From Platanthera guangdongensis (lineage: Eukaryota > Streptophyta > Magnoliopsida > Asparagales > Orchidaceae): DNA of 64,000 nt. A program made the translations under genes and the position numbers. The notes beneath the pieces were generated by a model that was not told where the DNA came from, searched no databases, and saw only the letters and a program-made list of their open reading frames with translations. The stretch lies in assembly GCA_039583875.1 (NCBI GenBank), contig CM077158.1, positions 244,451,447-244,515,446 on the forward strand, read 5' to 3'. Below are positions 38,501-44,726 of this stretch, piece after piece; position 1 is the stretch's first letter; every line of letters starts with the position of its first letter.

Positions 38501-41500
38501 TTCACGAAGTTGGATTTGCGCTCAGGTTACCATCAAATCAGAATGAAGGAGGAAGATATCTACAAGACAGCCTTCCAGACCCGCGACGGCCACTACGAGT
38601 TCCTCGTGATGCCCTTCAAGCTCTCCAACGCACCATCTACCTTCCAGGCGGTGATGAACAAGATCTTCCGACCCCTCCTCCGCAGGTCTATATTGATATT
38701 TTTTTTGATGATATTTTGATCTATAGCGCCAGTTGGCAGGAACACCTCAAGGATGTGGAGCAAGTGTTGGTGATGCTCCGGCAGCACCAGCTCTACGCCA
38801 AGCTATCCAAATGCTCCTTTGGACAACCAGTGGTCGAGTACTTGGGTCATATAGTCTCGGAACAAAGGGTACAGGCCGATCCAAAGAAGATTGAGAGCAT
38901 GCAAACGTGGCCCCGGCCACGCACGGTCTGTGCCCTTCGCGACTTCCTCGGGCTGACGGGCTACTACCGGCGGTTCGTGAAAGATTATGGAAAGATATCA
39001 CGGCCGCTTACATAGTTGTTACATAAGAATGCATTTTGCTGGCAAGAGGAGGCGGAAACGGCCTTCCAGACTCTCAAGACAGCAATGACTACCACGCTGG
39101 AGCTAGCCCTACCCAATTTCACTAAGGAGTTTATCTTGGAGACCGATGCATTAGGGGTTGTCCACATACATGAGGGCTGACCGATAGCTTTCTTCAGCAA
39201 GGCGTTGGCACCACGGGCATTGGGCTTATCTACCTACGAGAAGGAAATGCTAGCCATCATACATGTCGTGGCCCTATGGCGACCGTATCTCCTGGGGAGA
39301 CACTTCAAAGTACGAACTGATCACCAGAGCCGGAAACATTTCTTGGAACAACGAGTGGCTTCTCCTCTGCAGCAGAAGTGGGTGACGATGTTGTTGGGCT
39401 ATGACTACGAGATCGTGGACAAACAAGGGAAAGAGAATGTGGCAGCAAACGCATTGTCCCCCAAACCAGAGGGAACGCTTCACCACATCTCCGGGCCGCT
39501 GATCGGGCTTTAGATGATATACAGGCAGAGATTTTGCAAGACTCAGATTTACGACCAATTGTGGAGTCACTTCAACAAGAGCAGACTACTACTCCAGGAT
39601 TTCACTTACAGAATCGACACTTATAATACCACGGCAGGGTGGTCATACCGGCTTCATCACCATGGAAGATCACCATGTTGCACAAATTTCATTTATCACT
39701 GATAAGGGGTCATGCGGGCGTTCTCCGCACTCTTCATTGGGTACGGACCAACAGAAGTATGTTCAACAAATTGTGCAACAGTGCGAGATATGCCAGCGAC
39801 AGAAATACGAGACCACGTCGCTCGCGGGTCTGCTTACTCCTCTGGAGATTCCACAACATTGCCTACCACCTCCAGACGAACGGGCAGACGGAGGTGCTTA
39901 ATCAGGGGGTCGAGACGTACTCACGATGTTTTGTGATGGATGCACCCAGCAATTGGACCCATTGGCTCCATTGGGCCGAATACTGTTACAACACCTCCTA
40001 CCACAATGTAAGTAAACTCCCTTCGTTTGAAGTTGTGTACAGGCGGCCCGCCCCGACCTTGGGGGCATATGAACCAGGAGGCACGACACTATCAGCTGTT
40101 GATTGGGAGTTGCGCGATCGGGATCATGCTCTTGCACTTCTGCGTGAAAACCTTTTGGCTGTTCAAAACAGAATGAAAGTTCAAGCAGATAAACACAGGA
40201 CGGAACGAGAGTTCGCAGTCGGGGATGAGGTCTTCCTCAGGCTTCAACCATACAGACAAAACTCAGTGTCTTGGAGAACGAATCAGAAGTTAGTTGTGCG
40301 TTATTACGGGCCCTTCAGAATCATACAGAGAGTGGGACCAATTTCCTATACATTGGCTCTGCCAGAAGGATTGCATATTCACCTGACATTCCATGTGTCC
40401 TTGTTGAAAAAGAAGATCGGGGACACAATACAGGTGTGCTCTACCCTGTCTGAAGAAACCCACGGTGGGGAACTTCGACCGCTTCCAGAGGAGGTACTAC
40501 TTACCAAATGGAAGAAGCGTGGTACCGAGTACTGTCAGAAGATTTTTGTCAAATGGAAGAACTTATCGGCGGCACACAACACATGGGTTAATTTGCTCGA
40601 GTTCCGAGGACTTTATCCAGACTTTCATCTTGAGGACCAGCTGGCTGCTGATGAGGGAGGGAATGTTATGACCCCGCATAACGACCGATTCACGGATCAG
40701 CAATATGCGCGACGACGGAAGGAGGTTCAGCCCTCCCCAATTAAACCACGACGGGTTGGGCTGAACCTACGGCCTGGTTGTCAGGATCGCAATCCGAATC
40801 ATAGGATCTTACGATCCTACGATCCAGATTTTGTAAATCGATCCAGATTTTGTAAATCGATACTCGATCCAATCCTACCATCTGATTCGATCCAACCTCA
40901 AAAAAATCTTATTTAGGATCTCGATCATGACAACCTTGGCTACGGGTTCAGCCCACATGGGGGGCAGATCAGCCCCATCTTGGCCCAGAGGTATAAATAC
41001 CTCTAGGGCTGGTCTAGGGAAGGCAAGCAAAGAACTATTCAGGTATTCCCCTCTCTTCCTCTCAAATCCTAACCCTAATTCCTCTCTTCCACCTCAAGTC
41101 TCTACTATTCCCTTTGTCGTCTCTATCATACAGCCTGCTACCCACCACTTGCTTTCCTTGTAGACATAAGGTACCAACGCCCAAAACCAAAGTGAGGCAA
41201 GGAATCCTTTTATGCCAGCAACCACGCCAACATTCGCAGTATTAAGCAAAATTTGAGTCGCTCCCTATTAATGCCACCAGTACAGGTCGCCAACACCTAC
41301 TCTAACCCGACACACCCACTAACACCAGCTCAACCCTTCCCTGCAATACCCAAGCCCTATTACACATAAATTATCCCAGCATCCCTTCGACACCTAGCTC
41401 CCCCATCACTACCCTCCTCATGCCTCACACCAACTAAAAACAATGCAGCAGCACGCATGACATTCCCACAGTCAACATCGGCCCTTTTGTTTACAGTGTA

Positions 41501-43278
41501 TGCATCTCTGGTATGATTTCCTCTTACACATCGTATTGCCCATCTCGTCTCCTTTCACATGCATTTTTTTCTTTAGTTCATTGAGCCCCCGATTATAATG
41601 GGATGAGGATTTGAGAGAGAGAGTCCATTGAGCCCCACACTCTTAGTAATCAGACACCTTTCACCAACCACCACCAAGGCCACCCGCTAAACCGAAAGGA
41701 TCCCAACTATTATGAATGTTTTAATACTCATTTCCAATAAAGCAACTTCAACACCTACTAAACTAACTCTTAATTTTCTCCCAAAAAACACCCATCAACT
41801 TCTTATCCATAAAATATATCACGCTCACAACACCTACAGATTCCTTATTAAATTATTCTTGCATGCCTCCCCCCCCTCCCCGGCCCCCACTGAGGAAACA
41901 CACTATATCTGGTCCATCTTTCGATGATGAACCCAACAATCTTCCACAATGCCCATCGTATGCTTATCCAGGACTCTAGTTGATCAAACAATCATACACA
42001 AAATGTTCAAAGATCTAGATAAATTCACTTCACTTGCGCCTTCAATTTTGACGACTTATGACAACTAGGCACGTTCATTCTTTACGGACTGCCTTAGGGA
42101 CAAAGCATGTTTTCTAGAGGTGGGAGTGTTAAGGGAGCACTGATTTGGACTCCCCCCCCCTTCTTTACGGACTGCCTTTGGGACAAAGCATGTTTTCTAG
42201 AGGTGGGAGTGTTAAGGGAGCACTGATTTGGACTCCCCCCCCCTCCCCGGCCCCCACTGAGGAAACACACTATATCTGGTCCATCTTTCGATGATGAACC
42301 CAACAATCTTCCACAATGCCCATCGTATGCTTATCCAGGACTCTAGTTGATCAAACAATCATACACAAAATGTTCAAAGATCTAGATAAATTCACTTCAC
42401 TTGCGCCTTCAATTTTGACGACTTATGACAACTAGGCACGTTCATTCTTTACGGACTGCCTTAGGGACAAAGCATGTTTTCTAGAGGTGGGAGTGTTAAG
42501 GGAGCACTGATTTGGACTCCCCCCCCCCTCTTTACGGACTGCCTTTGGGACAAAGCATGTTTTCTAGAGGTGGGAGTGTTGAGGGAGCACTGATTTGGAC
42601 TCCCCCCCCCCTCCGTATGAGCTATCAATGGGCTTGCACAAAGACACACAGAGCATTGAGTTCACATTCGACAACCTGTTAGAATGCAAGGAGATAAATT
42701 TGGGGTTGTATGTCATCACATCATAAAGTAATTAATGGTGCTATTGAGGCAATTAATTAATAATTAATATTAATCAGTTAATTACTTAGGCAACCAATTT
42801 AAGTGATATTATTAAGAGTCCTGTATTGTAATTAATTAAAGAAAGAGTTTTTCCTTAATTAGTGTTCCCCACGAGTCTTTATAAGGGGATGCTATGTTAG
42901 AGCCTGAGCATCTTGGAGAACATTGATCTCCGTGTCTTCTATTGAAGAGGAAATCAGCCTAGGGCATGAGTTCTCTCCCAAATGTAAGCTTGTGTTCTTG
43001 TTATTAGTAAATTTGTGAGTTCATCTTCTTATTCCTTCCACCTTGCAACTTTCCACGTCACAACTTCAGTGGGGTTCGAAAAAACTCAACTTCATTCGCT
43101 TTCCATTGAAACAAACTTAAACTTGGTTTCAGACACTTAATCAAAAATAAATTATCAATTAATGAAGTAAACTCACCTAGGTAAGGATGCGTGTTGTCTC
43201 TCTAGTGGAGGAACTCTTGCACCATTTCCATAGTGCTCTTCAAGGTGAGCAAATTGCTTCTTGAATTGATCAACAGCA
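8280..43278 (-). CDS. MPK16: Group D (TDY) MAP kinase, MPK16-like; 3' part, last three coding exons
   Basis: Serine/threonine kinase of the plant MAPK family; group D members carry a TDY activation loop and a long tail after the catalytic domain. In transcription order I see exons 43278-43177, 25373-25210 and 8533-8280. All borders are GT-AG and phases agree: one base + 33 codons + two; one + 54 codons + one; two + 83 codons + stop. The joined 172 residues follow the MPK16-type tail from memory of the family: [29 protein letters not shown], a Ser/Asp-rich linker, AYPRRNP and a final [10 protein letters not shown]...SSQW. No frameshift or stop interrupts them. Introns of 17.8 and 16.7 kb are packed with transposons. 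The kinase-domain exons were not found between 43.3 and 64 kb, so the gene probably continues past the window. Whether it is expressed cannot be told. Confidence 0.88.
8645..8790. mobile_element. Small inverted-repeat element, GATC-rich family, copy 1
   Basis: About 145 bp sharing AGGATCTTACGATCC, CCAGATTTTGTAAATCGAT and TAGGATCTCGAT with the well-bounded copy at 40773-40939. The ends GTTGTGATCG and CGATGCTGCAAC are roughly inverted. Boundaries here are approximate. Confidence 0.65.
8938..9835. repeat. ~440-bp direct tandem duplication, two copies
   Basis: Copy 1 (about 8938-9376) and copy 2 (about 9377-9835) share long blocks: CATGCTTGGCCCAT, GATAACTAAGTCATAAGA, TTTTCAAGTGGCAGCCTCC, AAATCGATCACATCACAGG and AACATGTTAGTCTGTGGTG. 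Copy 2 has an internal duplication of GAAGGAGATAGCCC...TTTCTCCTTCG. Divergence is visible but modest. No coding is seen. Confidence 0.85.
9836..10252. other. Kinase-intron sequence, no gene recognised
   Basis: AT-rich sequence with short ORFs on both strands. Its right end (about 10225-10252) still reads as a few degraded RNase H codons of the adjoining copia element, so that element was cut off near here. Confidence 0.4.
10253..11272 (-). pseudogene. Copia reverse transcriptase / RNase H, truncated
   Basis: The open part starts MEQPPGYV at 11083 and carries the RT active site [11 protein letters not shown], then the RNase H landmarks [11 protein letters not shown] and SSAE. A TAA follows the SSAEV codons, and beyond it only a few degraded codons remain, so about half of RNase H is gone. 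Upstream, 11272-11084 holds degraded fingers-region codons. One or more frameshifts separate it from the integrase. Confidence 0.87.
11273..12883 (-). pseudogene. Copia integrase region
   Basis: 12883-12392 encodes the gag-pre-integrase and zinc-binding part (WHLRLCH...CDACQLGKH, then [11 protein letters not shown]). 12391-11273 continues with [11 protein letters not shown] and [15 protein letters not shown], the second and third acidic positions of the DDE core. In the second position Asp is replaced by His/Asn (family: RSDNAKEY). A Pro/Ser-rich linker follows. A stop after FSRCM separates the halves. Confidence 0.87.
13040..13951 (-). pseudogene. Copia gag with zinc knuckle, frameshifted
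   Basis: The likely start METSDIS is at 13951, followed by [14 protein letters not shown], typical of copia gag. The frame stops at 13604 and resumes at 13603 and 13402 in other frames. The CX2CX4HX4C knuckle ([14 protein letters not shown]) lies near 13200. Several shifts prevent expression. Confidence 0.85.
13952..14280 (-). other. Copia 5' leader with degenerate CGCGAC repeats
   Basis: On the minus strand, short units of the type CGCCGCGACCTGTTCTT repeat several times ahead of gag. The copia at 44533 has a similar leader built from CGCGGACTG units. Long ORFs across it are composition artefacts. Confidence 0.55.
15119..16446 (-). mobile_element. Solo LTR (about 1.33 kb) inside the gypsy RT
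   Basis: Ends are TGTTAAAAT...ATTTCAACA. Five-base flanks are TGTTT (15114-15118) and CGTTT (16447-16451), a TSD with one change. Gypsy RT codons lie on both sides. A TATA-like CTATAAATAAG on the minus strand near 15775 suggests minus orientation. The interior is rich in CCGC and GTCCGC words; no coding seen. Confidence 0.7.
17038..17176 (-). repeat. 3' LTR of the nested copia
   Basis: Near-identical to 21998-22136: both contain GGGCACCACATACATATATA and CACGTGACATATCACGTG. The few differences include AACGAAATAAAA against TACGAACTAAAA. The CACGTGACATATCACGTG segment is itself palindromic. Confidence 0.9.
17177..17300 (-). pseudogene. C-terminal end of copia RNase H
   Basis: Minus-strand codons read [20 protein letters not shown] then end with SSQLEGES at the polypurine tract. 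This matches the QLADIFTKAL motif that closes copia RNase H. The reading frame is cut by the hAT at about 17309. Confidence 0.8.
17455..17712. repeat. (TTC)n-rich microsatellite with GAGCTCGATCCCGCCCG spacers
   Basis: Runs of TTC alternate with a roughly 17-base spacer beginning GAGCT(C/G)GATCCCGCC. Serine-rich and glutamate-rich ORFs across it on both strands are artefacts of the repeat. Confidence 0.85.
17715..17890. repeat. TTTCGTCGAGCTCGA tandem repeats
   Basis: Units of about 17-30 bases built on TTTCGTCGAGCTCGA, with later units ending CGACATTTTT. GTCGAGCTCGAC is a palindrome, so each unit can form a small hairpin. Confidence 0.8.
17901..18115. repeat. 31-bp tandem array of perfect hairpins
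   Basis: CAGATTTCAC starts at 17901, 17932, 17963, 17994 and 18025, a 31-base period. Within each unit CAGATTTCAC and GTGAAATCTG are exact complements around a 7-base loop. Degenerate units continue to about 18115. The array lies between the hAT terminus and its transposase. Confidence 0.88.
18617..20500 (+). pseudogene. hAT transposase (TTF-type finger, DUF4371), disabled
   Basis: An in-frame ATG at 18617 (MEKFFSKK) meets a stop after eight codons. Beyond it the family order is visible: [35 protein letters not shown] (the TTF finger), [31 protein letters not shown] (an RNase H-like acidic region), [16 protein letters not shown], then [12 protein letters not shown]. The longest open pieces are 19030-19536 and 19775-20284. 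Frameshifts near 19060, 19540 and 19790 and the missing dimerisation domain make it nonfunctional. Confidence 0.85.
20501..21139. other. Sequence between hAT remnant and copia RT fragment
   Basis: AT-rich, no ORF of note and no clear terminus. Likely degraded retrotransposon sequence, but I cannot assign it. Confidence 0.35.
21140..21440 (-). pseudogene. Copia reverse transcriptase fragment
   Basis: Minus-strand codons match the conserved fingers/palm region of copia [16 protein letters not shown], then after a stop and a shift a degraded RKALYGLK-like stretch and ALEAWYE. It ends at the foldback element at 21444. It may be the remaining pol of the surrounding copia after deletion of gag and integrase. 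Confidence 0.7.
21444..21659. mobile_element. Foldback element with ~50-bp inverted ends and a tRNA-like core
   Basis: The left arm GTGATGCAGTGGCCTGACTC continuing TTTTACGGTGGCCCACTGCC is matched by its complement at the right end with about three differences. The centre holds minus-strand pol III-type boxes: AGCTCAGTTG...GAGAGC (A box, right) and GGTTCGAGACC (B box, 21550-21560). No TSD could be fixed. Confidence 0.75.
21540..21618 (-). other. tRNA-like sequence with A and B boxes
   Basis: Reading the minus strand: CTGCAGCTCAGTTG, GATGAGAGC, then GGTTCGAGACC. The box order and the ~45-base spacing fit a tRNA-derived pol III promoter. The T stem keeps only about three of five pairs and I could not build an anticodon arm, so this is a relic, not a tRNA gene. 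Confidence 0.5.
21660..21997 (-). other. Copia 5' leader and tRNA-Met primer site
   Basis: The complement of 21986-21997 is TTGGTATCAGAG, matching the 3' end of initiator tRNA-Met, directly inside the 5' LTR. The rest is a GC-rich leader with repeated CTCGCC(T/C) words. Arg/Pro-rich ORFs over it are compositional. Confidence 0.75.
21998..22136 (-). repeat. 5' LTR of the nested copia
   Basis: 139 bp, matched by 17038-17176. The next bases (GAAATA, 22137-22142) are the target duplication. Confidence 0.9.
22711..25209. other. Kinase-intron sequence, probably starting with a degraded gypsy 3' LTR
   Basis: GGATGGGAGG at 22699-22708 looks like a polypurine tract and TATAATATCCAAACTTTAAT like a worn gypsy LTR start. 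The LTR's right end could not be set. The segment 23900-24120 has a GAGAGA-rich stretch like LTR leaders elsewhere. No gene was recognised. Confidence 0.4.
25210..25373 (-). CDS. MPK16: MAPK gene, penultimate coding exon
   Basis: Acceptor TTTTTCCATGGATAG precedes 25373; donor GTATGATAA follows 25210. The first base completes the Arg codon opened by the exon at 43177. It encodes 54 residues ([39 protein letters not shown]), matching in spacing the Ser/Asp linker of MPK16-type tails. There are no internal stops. Confidence 0.87.
25796..25869. repeat. Fragment of the TGTTAGAATGCAA LTR family
   Basis: TGTTAGAATGCAATGAGAT, AATTTGGGG and GTAAAGTAATTA parallel the start of the LTR at 42677-43075. 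Only about 74 bases remain. Confidence 0.65.
25867..26130. mobile_element. Possible left end of a DNA transposon
   Basis: GGCTATGTTTGGGAAGC at 25867 resembles the GGCT(C/G)TGTTTGG termini of PIF/Harbinger-type elements. It is cut by the solo LTR at 26131. I could not identify the right end. Confidence 0.35.
26131..28531 (+). mobile_element. Solo LTR (2.4 kb) of a Ty3/gypsy element
   Basis: Begins TGTAATAACTCATTTTTGAT and ends GACGGGCCGTGACA, the start and end style of long Tekay/Del-type gypsy LTRs. Flanks are CTGAA (26126-26130) and CCGAA (28532-28536), a five-base TSD with one change. There are no pol sequences in between, so it is a recombination product. The C/T-rich ORFs near 26.5-27 kb are compositional. 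Confidence 0.78.
28532..29550. other. Retrotransposon-like flank, unresolved
   Basis: No gene. A minus-strand TATA-like CTTTATAAGAGGGG near 29380 with a downstream GA/CT-rich stretch suggests a minus-strand LTR spanning roughly 29000-29450, but its ends were not found. Confidence 0.35.
30054..31317. mobile_element. Non-autonomous hAT element with exact 8-bp TSD
   Basis: TAGGGGTGAGGAG at the left and CTCGCAGGCCTA at the right are imperfect inverted ends. CCTACTAT duplicates exactly at 30046-30053 and 31318-31325, the eight-base signature of hAT insertion. Both subterminal regions (about 30070-30240 and 31155-31310) are packed with AACCGA/TCGGTT words. The middle holds no transposase. Confidence 0.87.
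31318..33470. other. Degraded element interior, no clear gene
   Basis: 31318-31600 may be leftover gag. The remainder is AT-rich apart from the GCGCC-rich inverted-repeat element at 32364-32825. No supported gene. Confidence 0.4.
32364..32825. mobile_element. GCGCC-rich inverted-repeat element (hAT-MITE-like)
   Basis: The left end TTGTTAAAGGCGCGCC with GGTGCGCCTAA mirrors the right end, whose complement reads TTGTTATTAATGATGTAAGG then CGC. The centre is AT-rich. No TSD was found. Confidence 0.5.
33475..35475 (+). pseudogene. Gypsy pol remnant (protease end, RT, RNase H, integrase start)
   Basis: Readable blocks in order: AILGMDWLA (protease end), [67 protein letters not shown] (RT), then decayed RNase H (an open piece at 34500-34733) and HHPDGVLQ near 35470. 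Many frameshifts and stops. Confidence 0.82.
35623..35946 (+). repeat. 5' LTR of the chromovirus
   Basis: 324 bp, TG...CA. A TATA box (TATAAATA) is at 35810-35817, giving a predicted start of transcription near 35840. It lacks the MITE found in the 3' copy. Confidence 0.88.
36339..37540 (+). pseudogene. Gypsy gag, frameshifted
   Basis: The start [12 protein letters not shown] at 36339 is followed quickly by a stop, then a coiled-coil segment (36414-36600). Gag core words NSSTFKGG and TVEWVQ lie near 36880-36930. A finger of the form [14 protein letters not shown], known in this gypsy group, is near 37475. Confidence 0.75.
37541..39513 (+). pseudogene. Gypsy protease, reverse transcriptase and RNase H, broken
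   Basis: Protease region near 37690-37930 ([10 protein letters not shown] where the family has an Asp-Ser/Gly-Gly core). RT in three frames: [43 protein letters not shown], and after a one-base slip in a T-run near 38700 the DDILIYS active site, then YLGHIVSE. RNase H 39100-39513 ([27 protein letters not shown]). Several in-frame stops (for example at 39012-39014 and 39178-39180). Confidence 0.87.
39639..40677 (+). pseudogene. Gypsy integrase with core deletion and C-terminal chromodomain
   Basis: The frame from 39639 is open to 40916. It has the start of the zinc-binding region ([15 protein letters not shown]), but the adjoining finger (CEICQRQK) is in another frame. It then jumps to [15 protein letters not shown], so the catalytic centre is largely absent. 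Next are [17 protein letters not shown], a C-terminal SH3-like part ([14 protein letters not shown]) and a chromodomain ([19 protein letters not shown]). The frame then runs into the LTR. Confidence 0.85.
40664..41128 (+). repeat. 3' LTR of the chromovirus, with a MITE inside
   Basis: 465 bp; about 290 bp when the insertion and its duplicated target are removed. Substitutions and a short deletion relative to the 5' LTR show it is not a recent insertion. Confidence 0.88.
40773..40939. mobile_element. 167-bp MITE inserted in the 3' LTR, GATC-rich family copy 2
   Basis: Inverted ends: CCTGGTTGTCAGGATCG and the complement CCAAGGTTGTCATGATCG. CTACGG is present on both sides (40767-40772, 40940-40945), while the 5' LTR has only one equivalent (CTGCGG). 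This fixes the element's limits. A relative is at 8645-8790. Confidence 0.85.
41134..41869. other. Spacer, C/A-rich, no gene seen
   Basis: Many CCACC/CACCAA words and short ORFs only. GAGAGAGAGTCCATTGAGCC near 41612 and the following text suggest degraded LTR-element sequence, unassigned. Confidence 0.35.
41870..42613. repeat. Two-copy ~365-bp tandem duplication with poly-C tracts
   Basis: Copy 1 runs about 41870-42235 and copy 2 about 42236-42613, nearly identical. Within each copy a ~75-base unit (GGACAAAGCATGTTTTCTAG ... GATTTGGACT then 9-10 C) occurs twice. The four poly-C tracts are at about 42154, 42234, 42520 and 42602. Leu/Pro ORFs over it are artefacts. Confidence 0.85.
42677..43075 (+). 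mobile_element. LTR (solo or terminal) of the TGTTAGAATGCAA family
   Basis: Begins TGTTAGAATGCAAGGAGAT. TTTATAAGGGG near 42890 is TATA-like. The end matches 35540-35613 (GTAAATTTGTGAGTTC-like, then CAACTTT). No TSD could be fixed, so solo status is unproven. Confidence 0.6.
43177..43278 (-). CDS. MPK16: MAPK gene exon covering the end of the kinase core
   Basis: Acceptor TTTTGTTTACAG precedes 43278; donor GTGAGT follows 43177. It encodes 33 residues, [19 protein letters not shown] then [14 protein letters not shown], and opens the next Arg codon. In plant group D MAPKs this segment directly follows the GFMYPS motif at the end of the kinase fold. The exon with that motif should be upstream (higher coordinates) but was not found in the window. 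Confidence 0.9.
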
Positions 43279-43974
43279 CTGTAAACAAAAGTGATTATGA
43301 AATTTAGTTCTAATTATTTATGCTGAAGTTTCAGCCCGAATGAAATTCTTAGTATCACAGAGCACTAGGAGATGGTAATGGAATGACAATGATTGTATTC
43401 TGGAAAACCCTACACAATAGACATACCTCAGAAGAGTAAACATCATAAAAGTATAAGCAAAATGTGTGACAGCTGTTATCAAGGTCAATTCCTTTTTGGG
43501 TTTCGGCATGAAACTTGACTGCAGTAATGCAAAGAAAGCGGTATAATAGTTGCTTAATCATTTGATCAGAGCAACTAAAAAAACTTGTGCGAGGGTTCAA
43601 GCTTGGGATGACAACCATGTCCTGGGAGTTTCACAAATGAATTTATAAACTTTTGACGGTGGTTCCTTACGCTTATAATAAAGATTTTAATTAAAGGCGG
43701 AAATATTTACAAAATATTGAAAAACAAAACTAAGAGGAATTACTAAAAGGAGTTGAAAGTAAGAAACTATTTTGGAAATAATGATGTGTGTTAATATTGA
43801 TTGAAAAAAAATTTGAAGTGTAATTAGCATGGAAAAAGATACATATAGATTAGGCTTTAAGTCCAGATGCGAGTCGGATAAGAATCTTAGAGAGGCTGAA
43901 TGAGGTTTATCACATTCCTTTGATTTCACTCAGTTACGTTGTTAACAATGAAATCATAGTAGATGAAAGACTAA

Positions 43975-44102
43975 GACTTCGTTTGGGGTACTTATTTTCA
44001 CCGATCAAGCAGTTACGACCGCATGAACCGGACCTTAATAAGGTCCAGATCATGCGGTCGCAACCGCTTGACCGGTGAAAATAAGTCCTCCCAAACGGAG
44101 CC
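43975..44102. mobile_element. Palindromic Tourist-like MITE, third copy
   Basis: 128 bp, left arm GACTTCGTTTGGGG...ACTTATTTTCACCGATCAAGC, right arm ending ACCGGTGAAAATAAGT...CAAACGGAGCC. TAA flanks both sides (43972-43974, 44103-44105). Confidence 0.87.
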
Positions 44103-44532
44103 TAAAAGGAAGAATTCTCCTACTGTGCGCTCTTCATGAAGAATAACCGTTCTTGAAGTGAAGGTTCTACCTCGGCCATGAGTATGATTATTCAAATAGT
44201 TCTTCACATTCCTCTCCTCGTCAAGATCTGAAAATCTCCACTCGAGTTATGTATTCAAAGGCAGATCAGCAGTGTTCTTTGCATAATGGATTTCATTTCA
44301 TCAATAAGAGAACTTCATGAAGATTGGGTGAAGATAAGTTGTTTTTTCTTGAGGAAAGATCCATTTGACTCTTATAAGCTTTGGAAAGAGCCAACGCCGG
44401 ATATAGGCATGTAGGATGTCATACTTTGATCGCCTACTCATTGTCAATGTTTTAAATATCGGATGTCGGCGACATATCGGATTGAGTTTTTAAATGTCGG
44501 AAGTCGGAGACATGTCGGGGATATTTTAAAAT

Positions 44533-44726
44533 TGTTAGAGAATATTAGAAAGAATATGTAAATTGCTCATTCTTGTGCCCATTTATAAGCCCAATTAGGT
44601 CTCTAGTTTTAGTCCCACATTGTTTGTTTTGGGACTTGTCTCTCTATCTTCCTATATATTTGTACTCATACTTGATAGTAAATAGTGAAAATATAGTCTA
44701 CAAGTTTTGACTCAATCTTGTAAACA
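44533..44726 (+). repeat. 5' LTR of the copia at 44.5 kb
   Basis: 194 bp, TGTTAGAGAATATTAG...CTTGTAAACA, with TATATATTTG near 44655. The primer site TGGTATCAGAGG starts at 44727. Confidence 0.8.

Larger units (their letters stand above)
35623..41128 (+). mobile_element. Ty3/gypsy chromovirus with both LTRs
   Basis: LTRs at 35623-35946 and 40664-41128 both start TGTTATGACCCCGCATAACG. Flanks are TACAA (35618-35622) and TACAG (41129-41133), a TSD with one change. Primer site TGGTATCAGAGG is at 35949; a polypurine tract (GAGGGAGGGAA) precedes the 3' LTR. Order is gag, protease, RT, RNase H, integrase, chromodomain, all frame-broken. The 3' LTR is longer because it holds a MITE. Confidence 0.9.

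Noticed and set aside
43318..43618. Minus-strand ORFs (63 and 87 codons) as MAPK kinase-domain sequence
   Set aside because: None of the kinase motifs (HRD, DFG, TDY, GFMYPS) is present.
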